The notes below the pieces were generated by a model that was not told the DNA's origin, searched no databases, and saw only the letters and a program-made list of their open reading frames with translations. Shown here in pieces: positions 1 to 11,820 of a stretch of DNA of 64,000 bases. Each line of letters begins with the position of its first letter. Positions within the stretch are counted from its first letter, which is position 1. The stretch lies in contig NC_092647.1 of NCBI RefSeq assembly GCF_039555335.1, positions 15,672,094 to 15,736,093 of the forward strand, read 5' to 3'. This DNA is from Amphiura filiformis. Lineage: Eukaryota > Echinodermata > Ophiuroidea > Amphilepidida > Amphiuridae. The position numbers and the translations under genes are program-made.

Positions 1-26
1 CTCGCTTGTTCAGTCTCAACTTAAGT

Positions 27-59
27 ATCTCCCTCCCTCCCTCCCTCCCTCCCCCCCCT
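27..59. repeat. CCCT/CCTC simple repeat
   Basis: A nearly pure run of CCTC units grading into a C tract. It is a microsatellite at the window edge. Confidence 0.9.
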
Positions 60-977
60 CGCGAAATTTATCAGTATGATCCATGACTGAAAATAGGCTC
101 TGCAAAAAAACCATTTAAAATAAACCCGAGTCTTGCATATATAGGCCCAACCAATTATCAGATTAGCTTGCCATGAATAGAATACATTATCTTTGCTCCA
201 ATGCAAATTCTTTTGTATTGCATTTCAATATAAAACATGATTACCAAATCACCACTTGTACGCGCCTCATTGGGAGATTTTAGACGCTCGTTTCATCGCC
301 AATATGAAAGACTTTTGCTTATAACTTGGCAACATGGTTAGTATATATTTCAATGCAAGACTTTTTTAAGAGCCACTTACGTCTAGGCGTAAGTACATAT
401 ACACCAAACACAAGTCAATTGAAGCCGTACAATTTACCGCGAATTTAGGACCGTAAAATTTAGACTCTTCTTTTGTCTAGATTGGCACCCAACCGCACAT
501 CTCAAGGTTTTATGTAACAAATCAATATAACTTACCAAAACGAAAACTGAAATTCACGAGCTTCAAATTTTCAGTAACTAACAAAAGGCTAGAATAAAAG
601 ATTGGTCATACCTGGGAGACTACCACTTCAGAATAACAATGACTTACAAAAACTATTACGGATACGGAAACAGAAACTGAAAAGATAAAACGACGGTAAA
701 TAACATTATACATGGTTTTAGACATACTTTGTACCCAGCGAAAAATATCATAGAACAATAGAACATTAAGTGTTTTAATGTTAGGTGTAAATATAGTCTC
801 GCGGGAGCATCTTATTAGTCTTCTTTAACAGTCTTTTTTAAAAACTTGCTGGTCACGGCTACCGCGTGACTCTAATCCGTCTTTGTGTTATGTTGAATGT
901 AGACAACATGGATCGGATATCAATCACACGCGTGCACGGTGACTGGTGCATTTATAAGCGACATTCAAATGTTTGTT

Positions 978-1007
978 ACACAGCCGTGACATTAGTCACG
1001 GCTGTGT
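978..1007. repeat. Perfect 13-bp hairpin
   Basis: ACACAGCCGTGAC and its exact reverse complement are separated by the 4-nt loop ATTA. The CACGGCT core also occurs near 848 and 2065, on either side of the tandem repeat. The hairpin may therefore be part of the end of a mobile element that contains the array. Confidence 0.7.
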
Positions 1008-1023
1008 CTTTTTTCTTACAGGA

Positions 1024-1052
1024 TCTTCTTCTTTCTTTCTTTCTTTCTTTCT
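1024..1052. repeat. CTTT microsatellite
   Basis: A short run of CTTT units next to the hairpin, upstream of the 146-bp array. Confidence 0.85.
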
Positions 1053-1079
1053 GTCGACCATTACATTTGCTCTAGCACT

Positions 1080-2076
1080 GACATGCTTGCACCGATTTTG
1101 ACCTAACTTGGTCACAACCAGCACTGACCATGCCCCAACATGTCACATGAAAGTCGTTGGGTCAAAGGTCACGTAGGGGTCACAGAGGTCAAAAACGTGA
1201 TTTCAACTCAAAATGCTACTTCTCCCACAAATTTTGCAGGACAGTAACGCCACTTGCACACATGCATTGTTATTACCCAGTGTATATGAATCATACACAG
1301 ATTTGAGGTCAAAGGTCATTAAGGGGTCACTTCCGGTATAAAACCAAATTCCTTCAAAAATTGTTATTAGCTAAGAAAAACATAGGAGAGTGACGGTATT
1401 TTCACACATGAATTGTGTCTATCTAATGTATATGTGGTATTTTTTTGTTTGAGGTCAAATGTCATTAAGGGGTCACTTCCGGTATAAAACGAAATAGCTT
1501 CAAAATGCTACTTCTCCCACAAATTACGTAGGACGGTGATGCAACTTGCACACATGTATTGCTATTACCCAGTGTCTATGAATCATACACAGATTTGAGG
1601 TCAAAGGTCATTAAGGGGTCACTTCCGGTATAAAACCAAATTCCTTCAAAAAATTGTATAAGCTAAGAAAAACATAGGAGAGTGACGGTATGTGCACACA
1701 TGAATTATGTTTACCTTATGTATATGTGGTATTTTTTTGTTAGAGGTCAAAGGTCATTAAGGGGTCACTTCCAGTATAAAACGAAAAACCTTCAAAAATT
1801 GTTTATTTGATAAGAAAAACATAGGACAGTAACAGTATGTTCACACATGAATTGTGGTTACCCAATTCATATGTGGTATTTTTTTATTTGGGGTCAAATG
1901 TCATTAAGGGGTCACTTCCGGTCTGAGACGGAAACGTTCAAATACCCCTTCTGCCACAAGTAACATAGCAAAGTGGTGCCACACGTGCACCCATGCATTG
2001 ACATTAGCCAATGTCTATGGGCGTTTTCATATATTTTGGGGTCAAAGGTCATTAGGGGTCACAACACGGCTATGTT
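1080..2076 (+). repeat. 146-bp tandem repeat with GGTCAAAGGTCA core
   Basis: There are about seven units with the core GGTCAAAGGTCA or a variant at 1158, 1306, 1452, 1598, 1744, 1891 and 2038, a spacing of 146-148 bp. Two unit types alternate in the middle of the array, giving a higher-order period of about 292 bp. Type A contains CTTCTCCCACAAAT and type B contains AAGAAAAACATAGGA. Each unit also carries GGGGTCACTTCCGGT. Three units hold an exact AGGTCAAAGGTCA. Confidence 0.9.
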
Positions 2077-2123
2077 CGTGGGTTAGACCACAGCTAAGTC
2101 TAGTTTTGTTTTTAATCTGACAG

Positions 2124-2245
2124 AATTTCATAGCTCAATATGTGAAACCAACGGGCATCCAGCATTGGATTGGTCTTCATGATATTACCACTGAAGACGT
2201 GTGGACCTGGAGTGTGGATGAGGAAGTAATGGACGATGCACAAAA
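2124..2245 (+). CDS. Exon 1: CTLD-A, middle part
   Basis: Acceptor CAG at 2121-2123 and donor GTAAG at 2246; phase 0 in, phase 2 out. The translation contains HWIGLHDIT, the WIGL core strand of a C-type lectin fold, followed by VWTWSVDEE at the place of the usual W-DG turn. The first part of this domain (the first Cys and the CY motif) is not in the window, so the gene starts further upstream. The next exon is 2.6 kb downstream. Confidence 0.85.
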
Positions 2246-2316
2246 GTAAGTTGTAGGATTTTCAGGAAATGGAATCAGTCTGTGCTCCAATCTCTTATAA
2301 AAACTCTCACATAGTA

Positions 2317-2885
2317 TGTGATGCGATCAAGCAAAATCAGTCGGAACTCGGCAATCCTAGTTTTGAGATATGGGCGAAATAATATGTGTAGGGGTAGAAA
2401 ATCAAAATTGATTTTTTTTGGTTGCAAAAATGAAAGAGAAAACATTTTTCTTTCACATGAACATAATTTTGATGAAATTCCAAAGGGAAAATGGGATTTT
2501 TGACCCCATACAACTTCGATGATTGTCAAAATCGTGAAATTATTCCAAAAAGAAGCTCGGATTTAGCGTTTTATTATGCCAAATTTCATAGCCATATCTT
2601 AAACCAAAGGTATAGTTGCTAAGTTGACTATGTATTTACATGTATTTTTAGGTGTGCTAAAAATAACTCAAGTAAAGTACTCTAACTTTAAACTTGATTT
2701 TCTCCTTTATTTTTATTTTTTATTATTACTGTACCGGTATTCACATTGTTGTAACTTTGTAACCAAAGGTCGTATTGAAATGGGTTTTTCACTAATGTGG
2801 AGCTTTAATACGCTTAATGAAAATATAAGAATCCCAGAATTGACCTGGGCCTATTTTAGACTGATTTTGCTTGATCGCATCACAT
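2317..2885. mobile_element. TIR MITE, TGTGATGCGATC family, copy 1
   Basis: It begins TGTGATGCGATCAAGCAAAA and ends with the reverse complement, with TA on both outer sides. About 569 bp, no coding capacity. A shorter copy lies at 29033-29275. The TA duplication suggests a Tc1/mariner-type source, which is an inference. Confidence 0.8.
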
Positions 2886-3446
2886 ATGAAATATCCAGAG
2901 GGTTCATTTTCCCCACTACCTAGAACTCTCCGCACAGCGTCATCATCCCCATATCTTCGTGTCAAAAATTGCCGGGATAGTACGGCGAATCCTCTCGTTT
3001 TTCAATAGCTACGCATGGCGATTTTGTTCGAGATTGGCCGAGTGACTCAGGCTAAGCATACCATTTACACCATACGACTATCATATGAGATACCACCAAG
3101 TTTCTATTCTACACATTATTACGATTTGCGCATGCGCTAGTTCCCCATTATAATGTTGCTATTACAAGAAAATTCGATTTGTTTTCATGTAATTATTTTA
3201 ATACACTAACTTGAAATTAAATACACTAATTAGTGGCCATGGCTGTTTGATGTGGATATATTTTACTGCATTTTATAAGTAACGATTTTTAAATCGTAAA
3301 AGAAATTGTGATATATTTTATTTTGAGAATTTACAATTATATAAAGGAACACATTTAGCCCTAAGATCCAGGTGCTTGTATACAATATTCAATCATCATG
3401 GTCTATAACACAATGCATATGTAAACTTTATTTATCTGTGTCAATA

Positions 3447-3667
3447 AGGCCAAAAAAAAGGTTTGTCTCAAAGCTCACGAGAAATTTAAAAACAAATGCG
3501 AAATGCGATTTTTTTTTGTTTTGTTTTTTATTCCCGACTTTTTTCATGAGAAAAAGTTTGATTTTCACCGATTTTTATGGAAAAAACTAAAAAAAATTTT
3601 TTTTTGTCAAATCTTGCGATTTTGCAAACGCGCGCGCAATCTTTGAGACAAACCTTTTTTTTGGCCT
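3447..3667. mobile_element. Short TIR MITE ending in GGCCAAAAAAAAGG
   Basis: The left end AAGGCCAAAAAAAAGGTTTG is mirrored by CAAACCTTTTTTTTGGCC on the right. The ends share about 25 bp of inverted repeat around an A/T-rich core of roughly 170 bp. Confidence 0.8.
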
Positions 3668-3920
3668 AATAGAGTATTGATTTCAATATAATCAGCAACG
3701 GAGTATGGAGCTGTATGGAAAAAATATTTATAACATAGGGTGTTGACACTGTGCTCCGTAGCTCACTTATCATTATGCATAAATGATAAATCTGATTTGT
3801 GTTATTTGTTCACAATTATTTTCCTGATCTTTACTCCTTTGTTTGCTTGATACACAAGTGATATGATTTTTGCTCGGGATTTCGCGATCAATAAACTGGT
3901 AGACACCTAAATCAGAAATG

Positions 3921-4496
3921 TTAGGCAGTATGCAGACTCCGACTAATTGACGTATAATATTTGATGTAACATATCTACGTTATTAAATCTAGTCCCATTC
4001 TATTTCCAGTAATGTTTAAGTTCTAACGAATGTTTGATGACGTAAAATCGATAATATGTTACGTATAATATCTAGTAGAAATATTAAAGGGGCATTTCGT
4101 GATCCACAGCCTCATCCCCCCACTTTTCTCAAAAAAAGTTGAGATTTTTATATCACTGGAAACCTCTGGCTACATGTTTATGTACAAAATATTTCTTGCA
4201 GATTAATTCGTTTTGCAAAGATATCGTGAAATTTGAATTTCGTTCTGGTGCACCCAGAACGAAATTACAACGCATTGTCTATGGAGCAGTGTAATACACA
4301 TAATCATGCATAACTCGCAAACGCAAAATCGGAATCAACTGAAATTTTGGGAATAGGCTTTTTCGTGGATATGTACTGAAAAATATCATCAAAAAGGATG
4401 CTAGGATCACGAAATCCTCCTTTAAATAGAAAGATTAAATAACGTAGATATGTTACATCAAATGTTTTACGTCTAATAAGTCTGCATACGGCCTAA
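3921..4496. mobile_element. TIR element with another MITE nested inside
   Basis: Left TTAGGCAGTATGCAGACT is mirrored by AGTCTGCATACGGCCTAA on the right, and the inverted arms run for about 65 bp (core TTTGATGTAACATATCTACG). The TTAA element at 4088-4421 sits in the middle. A related site without the insertion is at about 28165-28185. Confidence 0.8.
4088..4421. mobile_element. TTAA-flanked MITE (CATTTCGTGATCC family), copy 1
   Basis: Flanked by TTAA at 4084-4087 and 4422-4425. Ends AGGGGCATTTCGTGATCC and GGATCACGAAATCCTCCT are imperfect inverted repeats. 334 bp, non-coding. A second, inverted copy is at 26904-27206. A TTAA duplication is the mark of piggyBac or Kolobok type transposases. Confidence 0.85.
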
Positions 4497-4883
4497 GTAT
4501 AAAGTAAGCCCTTATTATAATTATAATTATACCAAGACAAGTTGCATTCGTTAAGATACATATACTTTGTCATTAATAATATGAACTTTTTATGACCATT
4601 TATTGAATACTTTACTTGTGATAAATATCTTAAATAAACTTAAAGATTGCAGGGTTGCCTATAGGCCAAGAGGTGGGTGTCTCATCTCATTTATATTTAT
4701 CTGTTGTCTTGTCACTCTGTCCTACATTTTTTACTTGAAAATGTTATTGTCTCAAATTGATCAAATTGCTGCAAACACGAAATGTGTGCTGCCTACATGA
4801 AACACGAAACTTTTTTAGCCTTATGATAGTCTAAATCTATAGGCCTATCAAATATCTGCATGTTCGTGTGTTTTCATTGATAG

Positions 4884-5014
4884 TATGTGGGATGCAGGAC
4901 AACCTGATAATTATGGTAGTGGCGAGGACTGTGCAGAGATGCGAACAAACGGGAAGTGGAATGACATACCTTGTCCTGCCTATGATCGACCATACATTTG
5001 TGAAAGTCCAAATG
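4884..5014 (+). CDS. Exon 2: CTLD-A, C-terminal part (QPD/WND)
   Basis: Acceptor TAG at 4881-4883, donor GTAAGA at 5015; phase 2 in, phase 1 out. It encodes WDAGQPDNYGSGEDCAEM, then KWNDIPC and YICE. QPD with a downstream WND is the galactose-type Ca2+/sugar site of C-type lectins. The closing Cys residues are in place, so this domain looks functional. Confidence 0.92.
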
Positions 5015-5569
5015 GTAAGAAGCAATGTGCATCAATTTGCAATAAGCCCAATCGGCATTGTAACTTCCGGTTTTTGAGCGCAGTTTTGGGACACTTAGAC
5101 CTGTGACATATCGGAAAAATTACTGTAATTATTATTAATTTATTTATGATTGTAATAATGGGTAGCTCCTAATGATGTTATCATTAAACATATATAGTTA
5201 AATAATTAATTTATATAATAACCATATTTTTTGGTTTGATTTTATTCTTGTACAACATTATATTTTGTACACACAAAACCAAAGAGGGCAAAAAGTAAAA
5301 AAAAAAAAATGCAGAAACTGTCCCACAATGCATTGCAAACTTCCAAAGCCAATTTGGCTTATTGCCAGTGCCCTTCCTCAAAAAAAAAAAAAAATAAGTA
5401 CCATTATGATAAATGAAATGAATTTGTTGTTTTTAACGTGTGATATTTCATCTGACGGAGTAATCGATGCAGTACGACGGCCACTCACTTCCAGTATTTT
5501 TACCGGCGTGACCTCTGTTTTCAACAAAATGTTGAAAATAAACCGGCAAATACGATGTTTTGGAAAACA

Positions 5570-7290
5570 CTCAAAAATGGAATACATGAGTCGTCGTCGT
5601 CTGATGAAGTTTCTCCACTCATGTCGATCTTGTGCTTTGGTGTAACAACTGTAAATTGACATTTTGGTTAACGAAACAATTCCATCTGTCCACCTGAGTC
5701 TCTGTCTTCCTCTGCTTCTCTTCCCCTCAACGTTTCCGAACATTATCACTTTCTCTAGATTGACTCCTTCTCGCCTGGCAACATGTCCAAAATACTGTAA
5801 CTTCTGTTTCCTCACTGAGTTGATGAGTGAGACTTTCTCTCCTATTTCATGCCGAACACTCTCATTTGTCCTTTTGGCGGTCCATGGGATGCATAGAAGT
5901 TTTCTCCAGCACCACATCTCAAATGCTTCAATCCTTCTTTGATCTGCCGCATTGATCACCCACGTTTCACACGCATATGTTGCGATCGGGAAAATCAAAG
6001 AGGAGACAAGTCTAATCTTTGTTGACTTGCTGATACTTCTGTCCTTCCATAACTTGTGCATGGTGCATATTGATGTTTTTGCCATTGCTATGCGACGTCT
6101 GATCTCAGTAGAGCATCCGCCTTGGTTTGAAATCATGGATCCAAGGAAGTTGAACTGTTTGATGACCTCAATTGCTTGGTTTCCTGCATGAATAGTGGTG
6201 TTCTCTTCTTGTTGGTTGATGACCATCACCTTGGTTTTGCTTACATTTAGAAAAAGGCCAAAGTTTTCACTCTCCGTTCTCACTCTTTCAATCAGCTCCT
6301 CAAGTTCACAAGCACTGTCTGCTAGTAGGGTAGTGTCGTCCGCATACCGTAAGTTGTTGATGGTTCTGCCTCCGACAGATATTCCAATGCTGCAACTCTC
6401 AAGGGCCATTCGCATAATATACTCTGCATATGCATTAAACAGATGAGGAGACAAAATGCATCCTTGTCTCACCCCTTGCTCGATTTTGAACCAGGTACTG
6501 TCACCACATGTTGTTCTAACAATTGATTCCTGATCGTCATAGAGTGTCCTAAGCAGTTCTACCACATGTTTTGGGAAGCCCATTGATACTAAGGTGTCCC
6601 ACAGTTTTTGATGTTGAACAGTATCAAATGCTTTTGAATAGTCGATGAAGCACATGTAGACTGGACGGTTGAATTCAATAGCTTTCTCTGTAATATTTCT
6701 GATGTTTGCTATTTGGTCTCTTGTGCCTCTGCCTTCCACAAAACCGGCCTGCTCTGGGGGAATCTCACGTGCTGTTTGATCCTCTCAACCGTGATGTACA
6801 GCATGATCTTACTTGCATGGGAGATTACAGAGATGGTCCTGTTGTTTTTGCATTCTCTTGTGTTGCCCTTTTTGGGGAGTGGTAGGAATATTGATCTGGT
6901 CCAGTCTATCGGCCAGCTCTTGTCTTTCCATAGAAGATTGCATAATTTGTGCACCACATCCACTCCTTCATCTCCGGTTTCTTTGATCAACTCTGCTGGG
7001 ATATCATCATATCCTGGTGCTTTACCTGTCCTCATTTTCTTCATTGCCATCACCACTTCTGATCTCAGTATGTCAGGTTCATTTTCATCAACCTCAATTG
7101 GTTCTGTTTCACCTCCTAAACCATCTTTACTTGCATACAGCCCTTGACAGTACTGTTGCCACCTCTGTTTGATTTGATCACTCTCAGTTAGAATTTCACC
7201 ATCTTCATCTTTGATTACATCCAGCTTTGGTGTTTTCTTCCCTGTGATTTCTTTCACTGCTCTAAAGAGATCCCTGGAGTGGTTGGTAGA
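5570..7290 (-). pseudogene. LINE reverse transcriptase domain, frameshifted
   Basis: The RT begins near VKEITGKKTP and runs through GKAPGYDDIPAELIK (RT motif 0-1), FIDYSKAFDTV, GVRQGCILSPHLFN and RYADDTTLLAD. A shift at about 6740-6770 splits the frame between the N-terminal part and the palm. After the palm comes the Trp- and Arg-rich C-terminal region. Normal coding ends near 5570; the frame stays open further by chance. Confidence 0.88.
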
Positions 7291-7299
7291 AGAATGTGA

Positions 7300-8450
7300 T
7301 TCAACCTCTTTGCATTTCCTTTCAAGAAAACCTGTTTATCTTGTCTGGTTCTGCGTTGAATTCTCCTGCTTAGGTCTTTATACTGCCTTTTGTCCTTCTC
7401 CGTTAGTATGCCTCTTGCTTTCACCTGTCGTCTTTCGTCTGCCATTGTACCCACTTCCTCTGATATCCATGGCGATCGGGTTTTCTTTGGTTTCGGCAAG
7501 TTGTTCTGTGCTGCTGTAGAGATTGCCTTCTTGGTTTGTTCCCATAATTCATTAGGTGTCCACTCTTCCTGTTCAAGGAGTATCTGAAAAGAGTTCCTGA
7601 CTTCCACTCGGTACTGTTCATTAATACGATTAACATCATATCTACGTGGAGGAGTGTCCCGTTTGACTGACTTCAGCTTTGATCGAATTTCAGCAACCAG
7701 AAGCTGGTGATCTGAACCACAGTCTGCTCCTGGGTATGTTTTTGCTACCTTCACACTCGACCTCCATCTTCGTTTGATTAAGATGTAATCTAGCTGATTT
7801 CTGGTCCTCCCATCTGGAGATATCCAGGTGTAAAGCCGTCTAGGATACTGTTGGAATAGCGTGTTTGTTACGATCAGCTCATTTTCGTTGCAGAAATCAG
7901 CTAGTCTTTCCCCTCTCTCATTAGCTTTGCCCAGTCCAAACTTTCCAACGGCATCATTGTTAACCAGGTCATTTCCAACTTTGGCATTGAAATCCCCATG
8001 ATGATGGTAATATCTCTATTAGGAATTTTGTTGATGGTTTCTTGGAGTTCATGGAAGAAGGAATCAATTGTCTCATCATCTGCTGTTGAGGTTGGAGCAT
8101 ATGCCTGAACTACTGAGATGTTGACAGGTCTTGCTTGGAGACGGATGGTTATCAGTCTGTCACTGATGGGATTGTAGCCGAGGACACATTTTGCTGTTTC
8201 TCTTGATAGAATGAAACCTACTCCATTCCTCTTTAATCTATCTGAGCCAGCAGAATAATATACAGTATGTCCATCATCAAGAGAGAAATGACCTTTGCCA
8301 GTCCACCTGACTTCTGCTAATCCACAGATCGGAATATTACATCTCCCCATTTCTCTTTCTATAATGTGCAGTTTGCTATCATCTGTCATACTTCTCACAT
8401 TCCATGTGCCAAAACGATTGTTATGCCTTAAGTTTAAGATTTTGTCCTTT
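7300..8450 (-). pseudogene. LINE endonuclease domain and linker, frameshifted
   Basis: The N-terminal endonuclease half contains LAEVRWTGKG and VVQAYAPTS. Just after IIMG the frame is lost. A run of four C on the plus strand at 7994-7997 replaces an expected five, and one added base restores the family motif GDFNAK. The frame returns around 7754 (YPGADCGSDHQLL). The linker ends near 7260 in a second frame shift. Confidence 0.85.
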
Positions 8451-8530
8451 GTTCCAGCCCTTTCATCAGCCTGTGAAGCGTCATTACAGGACCTTCCAAA
8501 GGTACACGTTTGTTGCCCGAGTCATTTCTA

Positions 8531-10400
8531 GCTTAATTTATGTACTGAGGCCATAGATAAGATATGAAACATGAGTATAAAGCAAACAGTAATGTGTAAA
8601 AGTTGAATTATTGCGGCAAAAATGAATGTTTATTGTGCGCATGCCAAAGTGGCCTAAAAATAAGAAAAAATGTATGTCACGATCGCCAAAATGGTTATAC
8701 CGTATCTATACAACTGCGAGCACACGCCGGTCGTATGCTTTTCTGTAATGATAGACCGTTAACTAAGCTAAGCTTGTATTAAATTTTCAGCGAAAATGAT
8801 TGGTAGAATAATCGAATCGTAGGTTGAAAAGTGGCTTTCAATAAGGCCTCGTGTTGTTATCATGCGTGACCATTGGTGACCAGTGTCACTAGCAAAATTA
8901 GCGGCCGGTCTTGTCCATATATCGATTAATAATCTTCAGAATCGTTCAGTGATGTTTATTTATTCATACAAAATACTGTCTTGTCTTACAAAATATTGAA
9001 GTCAATATAAAAAGTGATATCAGCTCATTTGAATGAAGTACAGATTTAAAAAGATTATTGTTGAGTGAGACACTGAATGAGAAATAAAATTGCACAAAGT
9101 ACGAAGATGATACAGCATGTTGTAAAACACCTTGGATTTTTTTAGTGGCAAAGGTTGAAGGTTCGAACCCCTATAGCGTTGACTTTTTTCTCTCTTGTTT
9201 TGTTAGGCCTATGAGTGTGTGTGTGTAGCCCGGTCATTTAAAATTATATGTAAAATATCTATCTAACACGTTTGTTTTGCCACGGTTTAGCTGCAATGTT
9301 TTTCTTGATGCATATAAATCAAATCATGAGATAGATTCAGCCATAATGCACGAATTTTAAACCTAATTTTTTGGCATATTTGTAATTTTTACTTAATTCC
9401 CAGCTCACCCCGGATTACACCTAATTGAAATCAGCCAAGTTTGTTGTCTAGAGCAACTTTGATGACTTATTAAGAAAAGTAAATCTCCCATAGAACACCA
9501 CAGTTAGGCGGTCAAGATAATAAGTGTTTTCTTTCATTTTCATTTTACCTCGTTATTTCTGCTTCAAATGATACAGAAAACCTTCCTGACAGTTATTTTT
9601 TACCCGAAATCGTATATTATGGCTTTAATAAAAGAATATGAATAATAGGATTAAAAAAACAAAAACGAAATAAAATCAAAAATCAAATAGAGGTGCTAGC
9701 GGGGTTCGATCCAAGATCGCACGTCAAATATTTATCACTAAGCCTAAAACTGAGTGATTCGTTAGATTCGGTATTAATAGCTATCTTATTCTCACTCAGT
9801 TGCTCACTTGTGTATTCTATTTCTGGAATGAATTAAGGGGTACTACACCCTGCCCAAATTTGTGCCTATTTTTGCATTTTTCTTTAAAATGATAGCGCAT
9901 TGGGGACAAGTAAGATATGTATATTATAGGGGAAGGACTACAACAACTTCACTGTAAATTTTATTTCTATTTATTACAATAGGCGGCAGAAGCGGGAGGG
10001 GGAATGACCCTCCTTAAGATGAGAAAACTGGGAACAACTATTATGATATTTATTCCCACTTTAGGAGCTTGCAGACCTATTGTACTCTGTTGCCAGGGAC
10101 TTATGGCAATGGAATTTTTATGGTAAATGACATAACTGGTTTGATATTTAGATACCTGAGTGGGCACGATTTGCTTCCGCGAACTGTAAATTCTTACTGT
10201 TATGTGAATAATCATTCATGTCATATAGTTCATTTGCGTTGGACTGTACAGATTGAGTGAACATGAAAGCCCAGATTCGTAGTAACCAAAATGATGTGAC
10301 AGGAAAAGGCCTTGGCTATTGCACGACTATTGCGTGCGGAGTAAATATCACAATAGTTGACCCCCTAAAATCCTAGTAAAACAGAAAGTAAATAATTGCC
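8531..10400. other. Intronic stretch with two tRNA-like fragments
   Basis: Mostly unique AT-rich sequence. GGTTCGAACCCC at 9163 on the plus strand and GGATCGAACCCCGC on the minus strand at 9700-9720 resemble the B box of a tRNA gene. Neither folds into a complete tRNA by eye. They may be relics of tRNA-derived SINEs. Confidence 0.35.
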
Positions 10401-11060
10401 CTCTGGTTCAATCAATCTTTATTTCAACACAGCAAGCGAAATACATACTAGCAGGAAAAAACAATAAAGATTGGATACAAATGCCCAGGACATGTACCAG
10501 GACATGACAGCAAAGCTGACCCGGATACGGTGCAGGGCTGCACGAAGACAATAAATTAAAACACAAAACAAGGTCTAATCAAAACAAGGCAATATATACA
10601 ATAATGCAAGAGGCAAATGAACGCAAAACACTTAAAGCTTGAGATGGGGTTGCAAATAGTATAACTGGAGAGGATAGCAAATTTGCTTATGCCCTTTTTG
10701 ATTGACCTTCGGGTGGTTTGGCTTTGACAAAGGAGAAGATATTTATCCTTTTGATGATATCAGGTGTAAACAACCCACGTGACCCGATTTCTATGCAGGT
10801 GAGATTGCAGGTGGAGCCATTCTCGGAAATGTCTGTTATGAGGTCGGTATATTTTTTAGTGTTCCGTTCATGAGCCTTATTAATATTTTGTTCAAATGGG
10901 ACTGTCAACTCAAGCAAGTGGACATACTTCTTTATATTAAAACAATATCGGGACGGAGTTTGGAGACTATGACATTGACAGGAAGTGTGCCACGTCGGAA
11001 GAGGGCATGTCGGAAAAAATCTGGATAGTTGTTGGACTGGCATTTTTAGATGTTGTAGAA
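10400..11060 (-). mobile_element. LINE 3' relic with endonuclease-like domain
   Basis: On the minus strand, 11043 down to 10687 encodes LELTVPFEQNINKAHER, then KKYTDLITDI and CIEIGSRGLFTPD. From memory, the E-T-PFE and K-KY pattern resembles the restriction-like endonuclease domain of R2/NeSL-type non-LTR elements. The expected preceding PD motif is degraded. The trailing 280 bp look like a 3' UTR ending in AATAAAGATTGATTGAACC. It is a partial copy, and the clade is uncertain. Confidence 0.5.
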
Positions 11061-11528
11061 GCTTAGGATTGAATCATGGCGCCACTTCCATCATTGTAAA
11101 AATACCGAGTTTTGGGCCAAAATAGGGTAATCTTGCACAATTTTGGGCGTTTCGTGCGCACTGGTGTATCAAATAGCAAAATAGTCTGAAATTGAAATAA
11201 TATTTTCATGCACTTCACGCCCAAATGTCCCAGTATTACCAGAATGAAATATACCTAACCCTTGCCCTTACATTTTGATGATTCCACCGCCACTGATTAT
11301 GACCAAAAGAGTTTATTTCACATGGTAAATCATGGTAAAATTTTCAGATATTTCCAATAAAAAGTATACAATGTAATAATATGAATGTGTACATCAAAAA
11401 ATTCAATCATGGCAACTTCCTGACACCAAAGGATTTGTCTGTCTATAGACTCATGGTTTAGCATATGCCCATCATGAGATTTAATATATGAAAGTTGTAG
11501 TGTGGTGACTGTGGTCTTTATCCTGTTG

Positions 11529-11820
11529 CAGTGGCGTAGATTTCATTTTGACATTGGGGGATGGGGTTGGAAAAAATCTTAAAGTATAGTGAATCCAGCA
11601 CCTTTTGGCGACATAATAAGTTTATGGTACAAATGCGCGAAAATTTTTGCTATTTTGAAGCTAAACTGATGAAATATGGTGCAAAAGTGGAATAGATGCG
11701 CGCTAAGTGTGCAAAAATTTGCACTTTTGGGGCTAAAATGGGCAATATGAGGTTAATTTGGTCAGAAACCCATATTCAGATGTCAACATTGGTGGGTGAT
11801 GATTGTATGGACCACCCCCC
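11529..11820 (+). mobile_element. Possible hAT-like terminal fragment
   Basis: It starts CAGTGGCGTAGATTTCATTT, which resembles hAT-family ends, and runs into a purine-rich GGGGGATGGGG stretch. No matching right end or 8-bp duplication could be confirmed. Confidence 0.3.

Larger units (their letters stand above)
1..2123. other. Upstream or intronic DNA without a recognised exon
   Basis: The exon at 2124 begins in the middle of a CTLD, so this stretch is most likely the 3' part of an intron. I searched for the preceding CTLD exon (CYxx, then a Trp and a Glu-Gln motif) and found none. It holds a polypyrimidine run, a perfect hairpin at 978, a CTTT microsatellite and a 146-bp tandem repeat, each listed separately. 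Confidence 0.5.
2246..4883 (+). other. Intron 1, filled with nested MITEs
   Basis: GT-AG intron of 2.6 kb. It contains TIR elements at 2317-2885, 3447-3667 and 3921-4496, the last with another element nested inside. The sequence around 3850-3920 and 4490-4620 matches 28110-28290. Confidence 0.8.
5380..8530 (-). mobile_element. RTE-like non-LTR retrotransposon, nearly full length, frameshifted
   Basis: Read on the minus strand, it encodes an apurinic-type endonuclease (TWNVRSM near 8400, LAEVRWTG near 8300, QLDYILIKRRW near 7780) and then a reverse transcriptase (FIDYSKAFDT near 6640, YADD near 6340). The C-terminal part, with FEMWCWRK and RQRLRW, is typical of RTE/CFDP2-like elements. The catalytic YADD is intact. 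The frame breaks at least three times (about 7995, 7260-7300 and 6740-6770), so this copy is dead. The frames are otherwise open, which points to recent insertion. Confidence 0.92.

Noticed and set aside
5598-5625. Hammerhead ribozyme core (CTGATGAAG)
   Set aside because: No GAAA core or matching stems follow in either orientation.
9128-9185. A tRNA gene around GGTTCGAACCCC
   Set aside because: The possible A box is only about 12 bp from the B box and no acceptor or anticodon stem can be drawn. At most it is a SINE relic.
9690-9745. A minus-strand tRNA gene around GGATCGAACCCCGC
   Set aside because: A and B box-like motifs exist, but the acceptor stem does not pair.
10687-11043. Host gene on the minus strand
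   Set aside because: The LELTVPFE and KKY motifs point to a retroelement endonuclease-like domain, and the preceding catalytic part is degraded.
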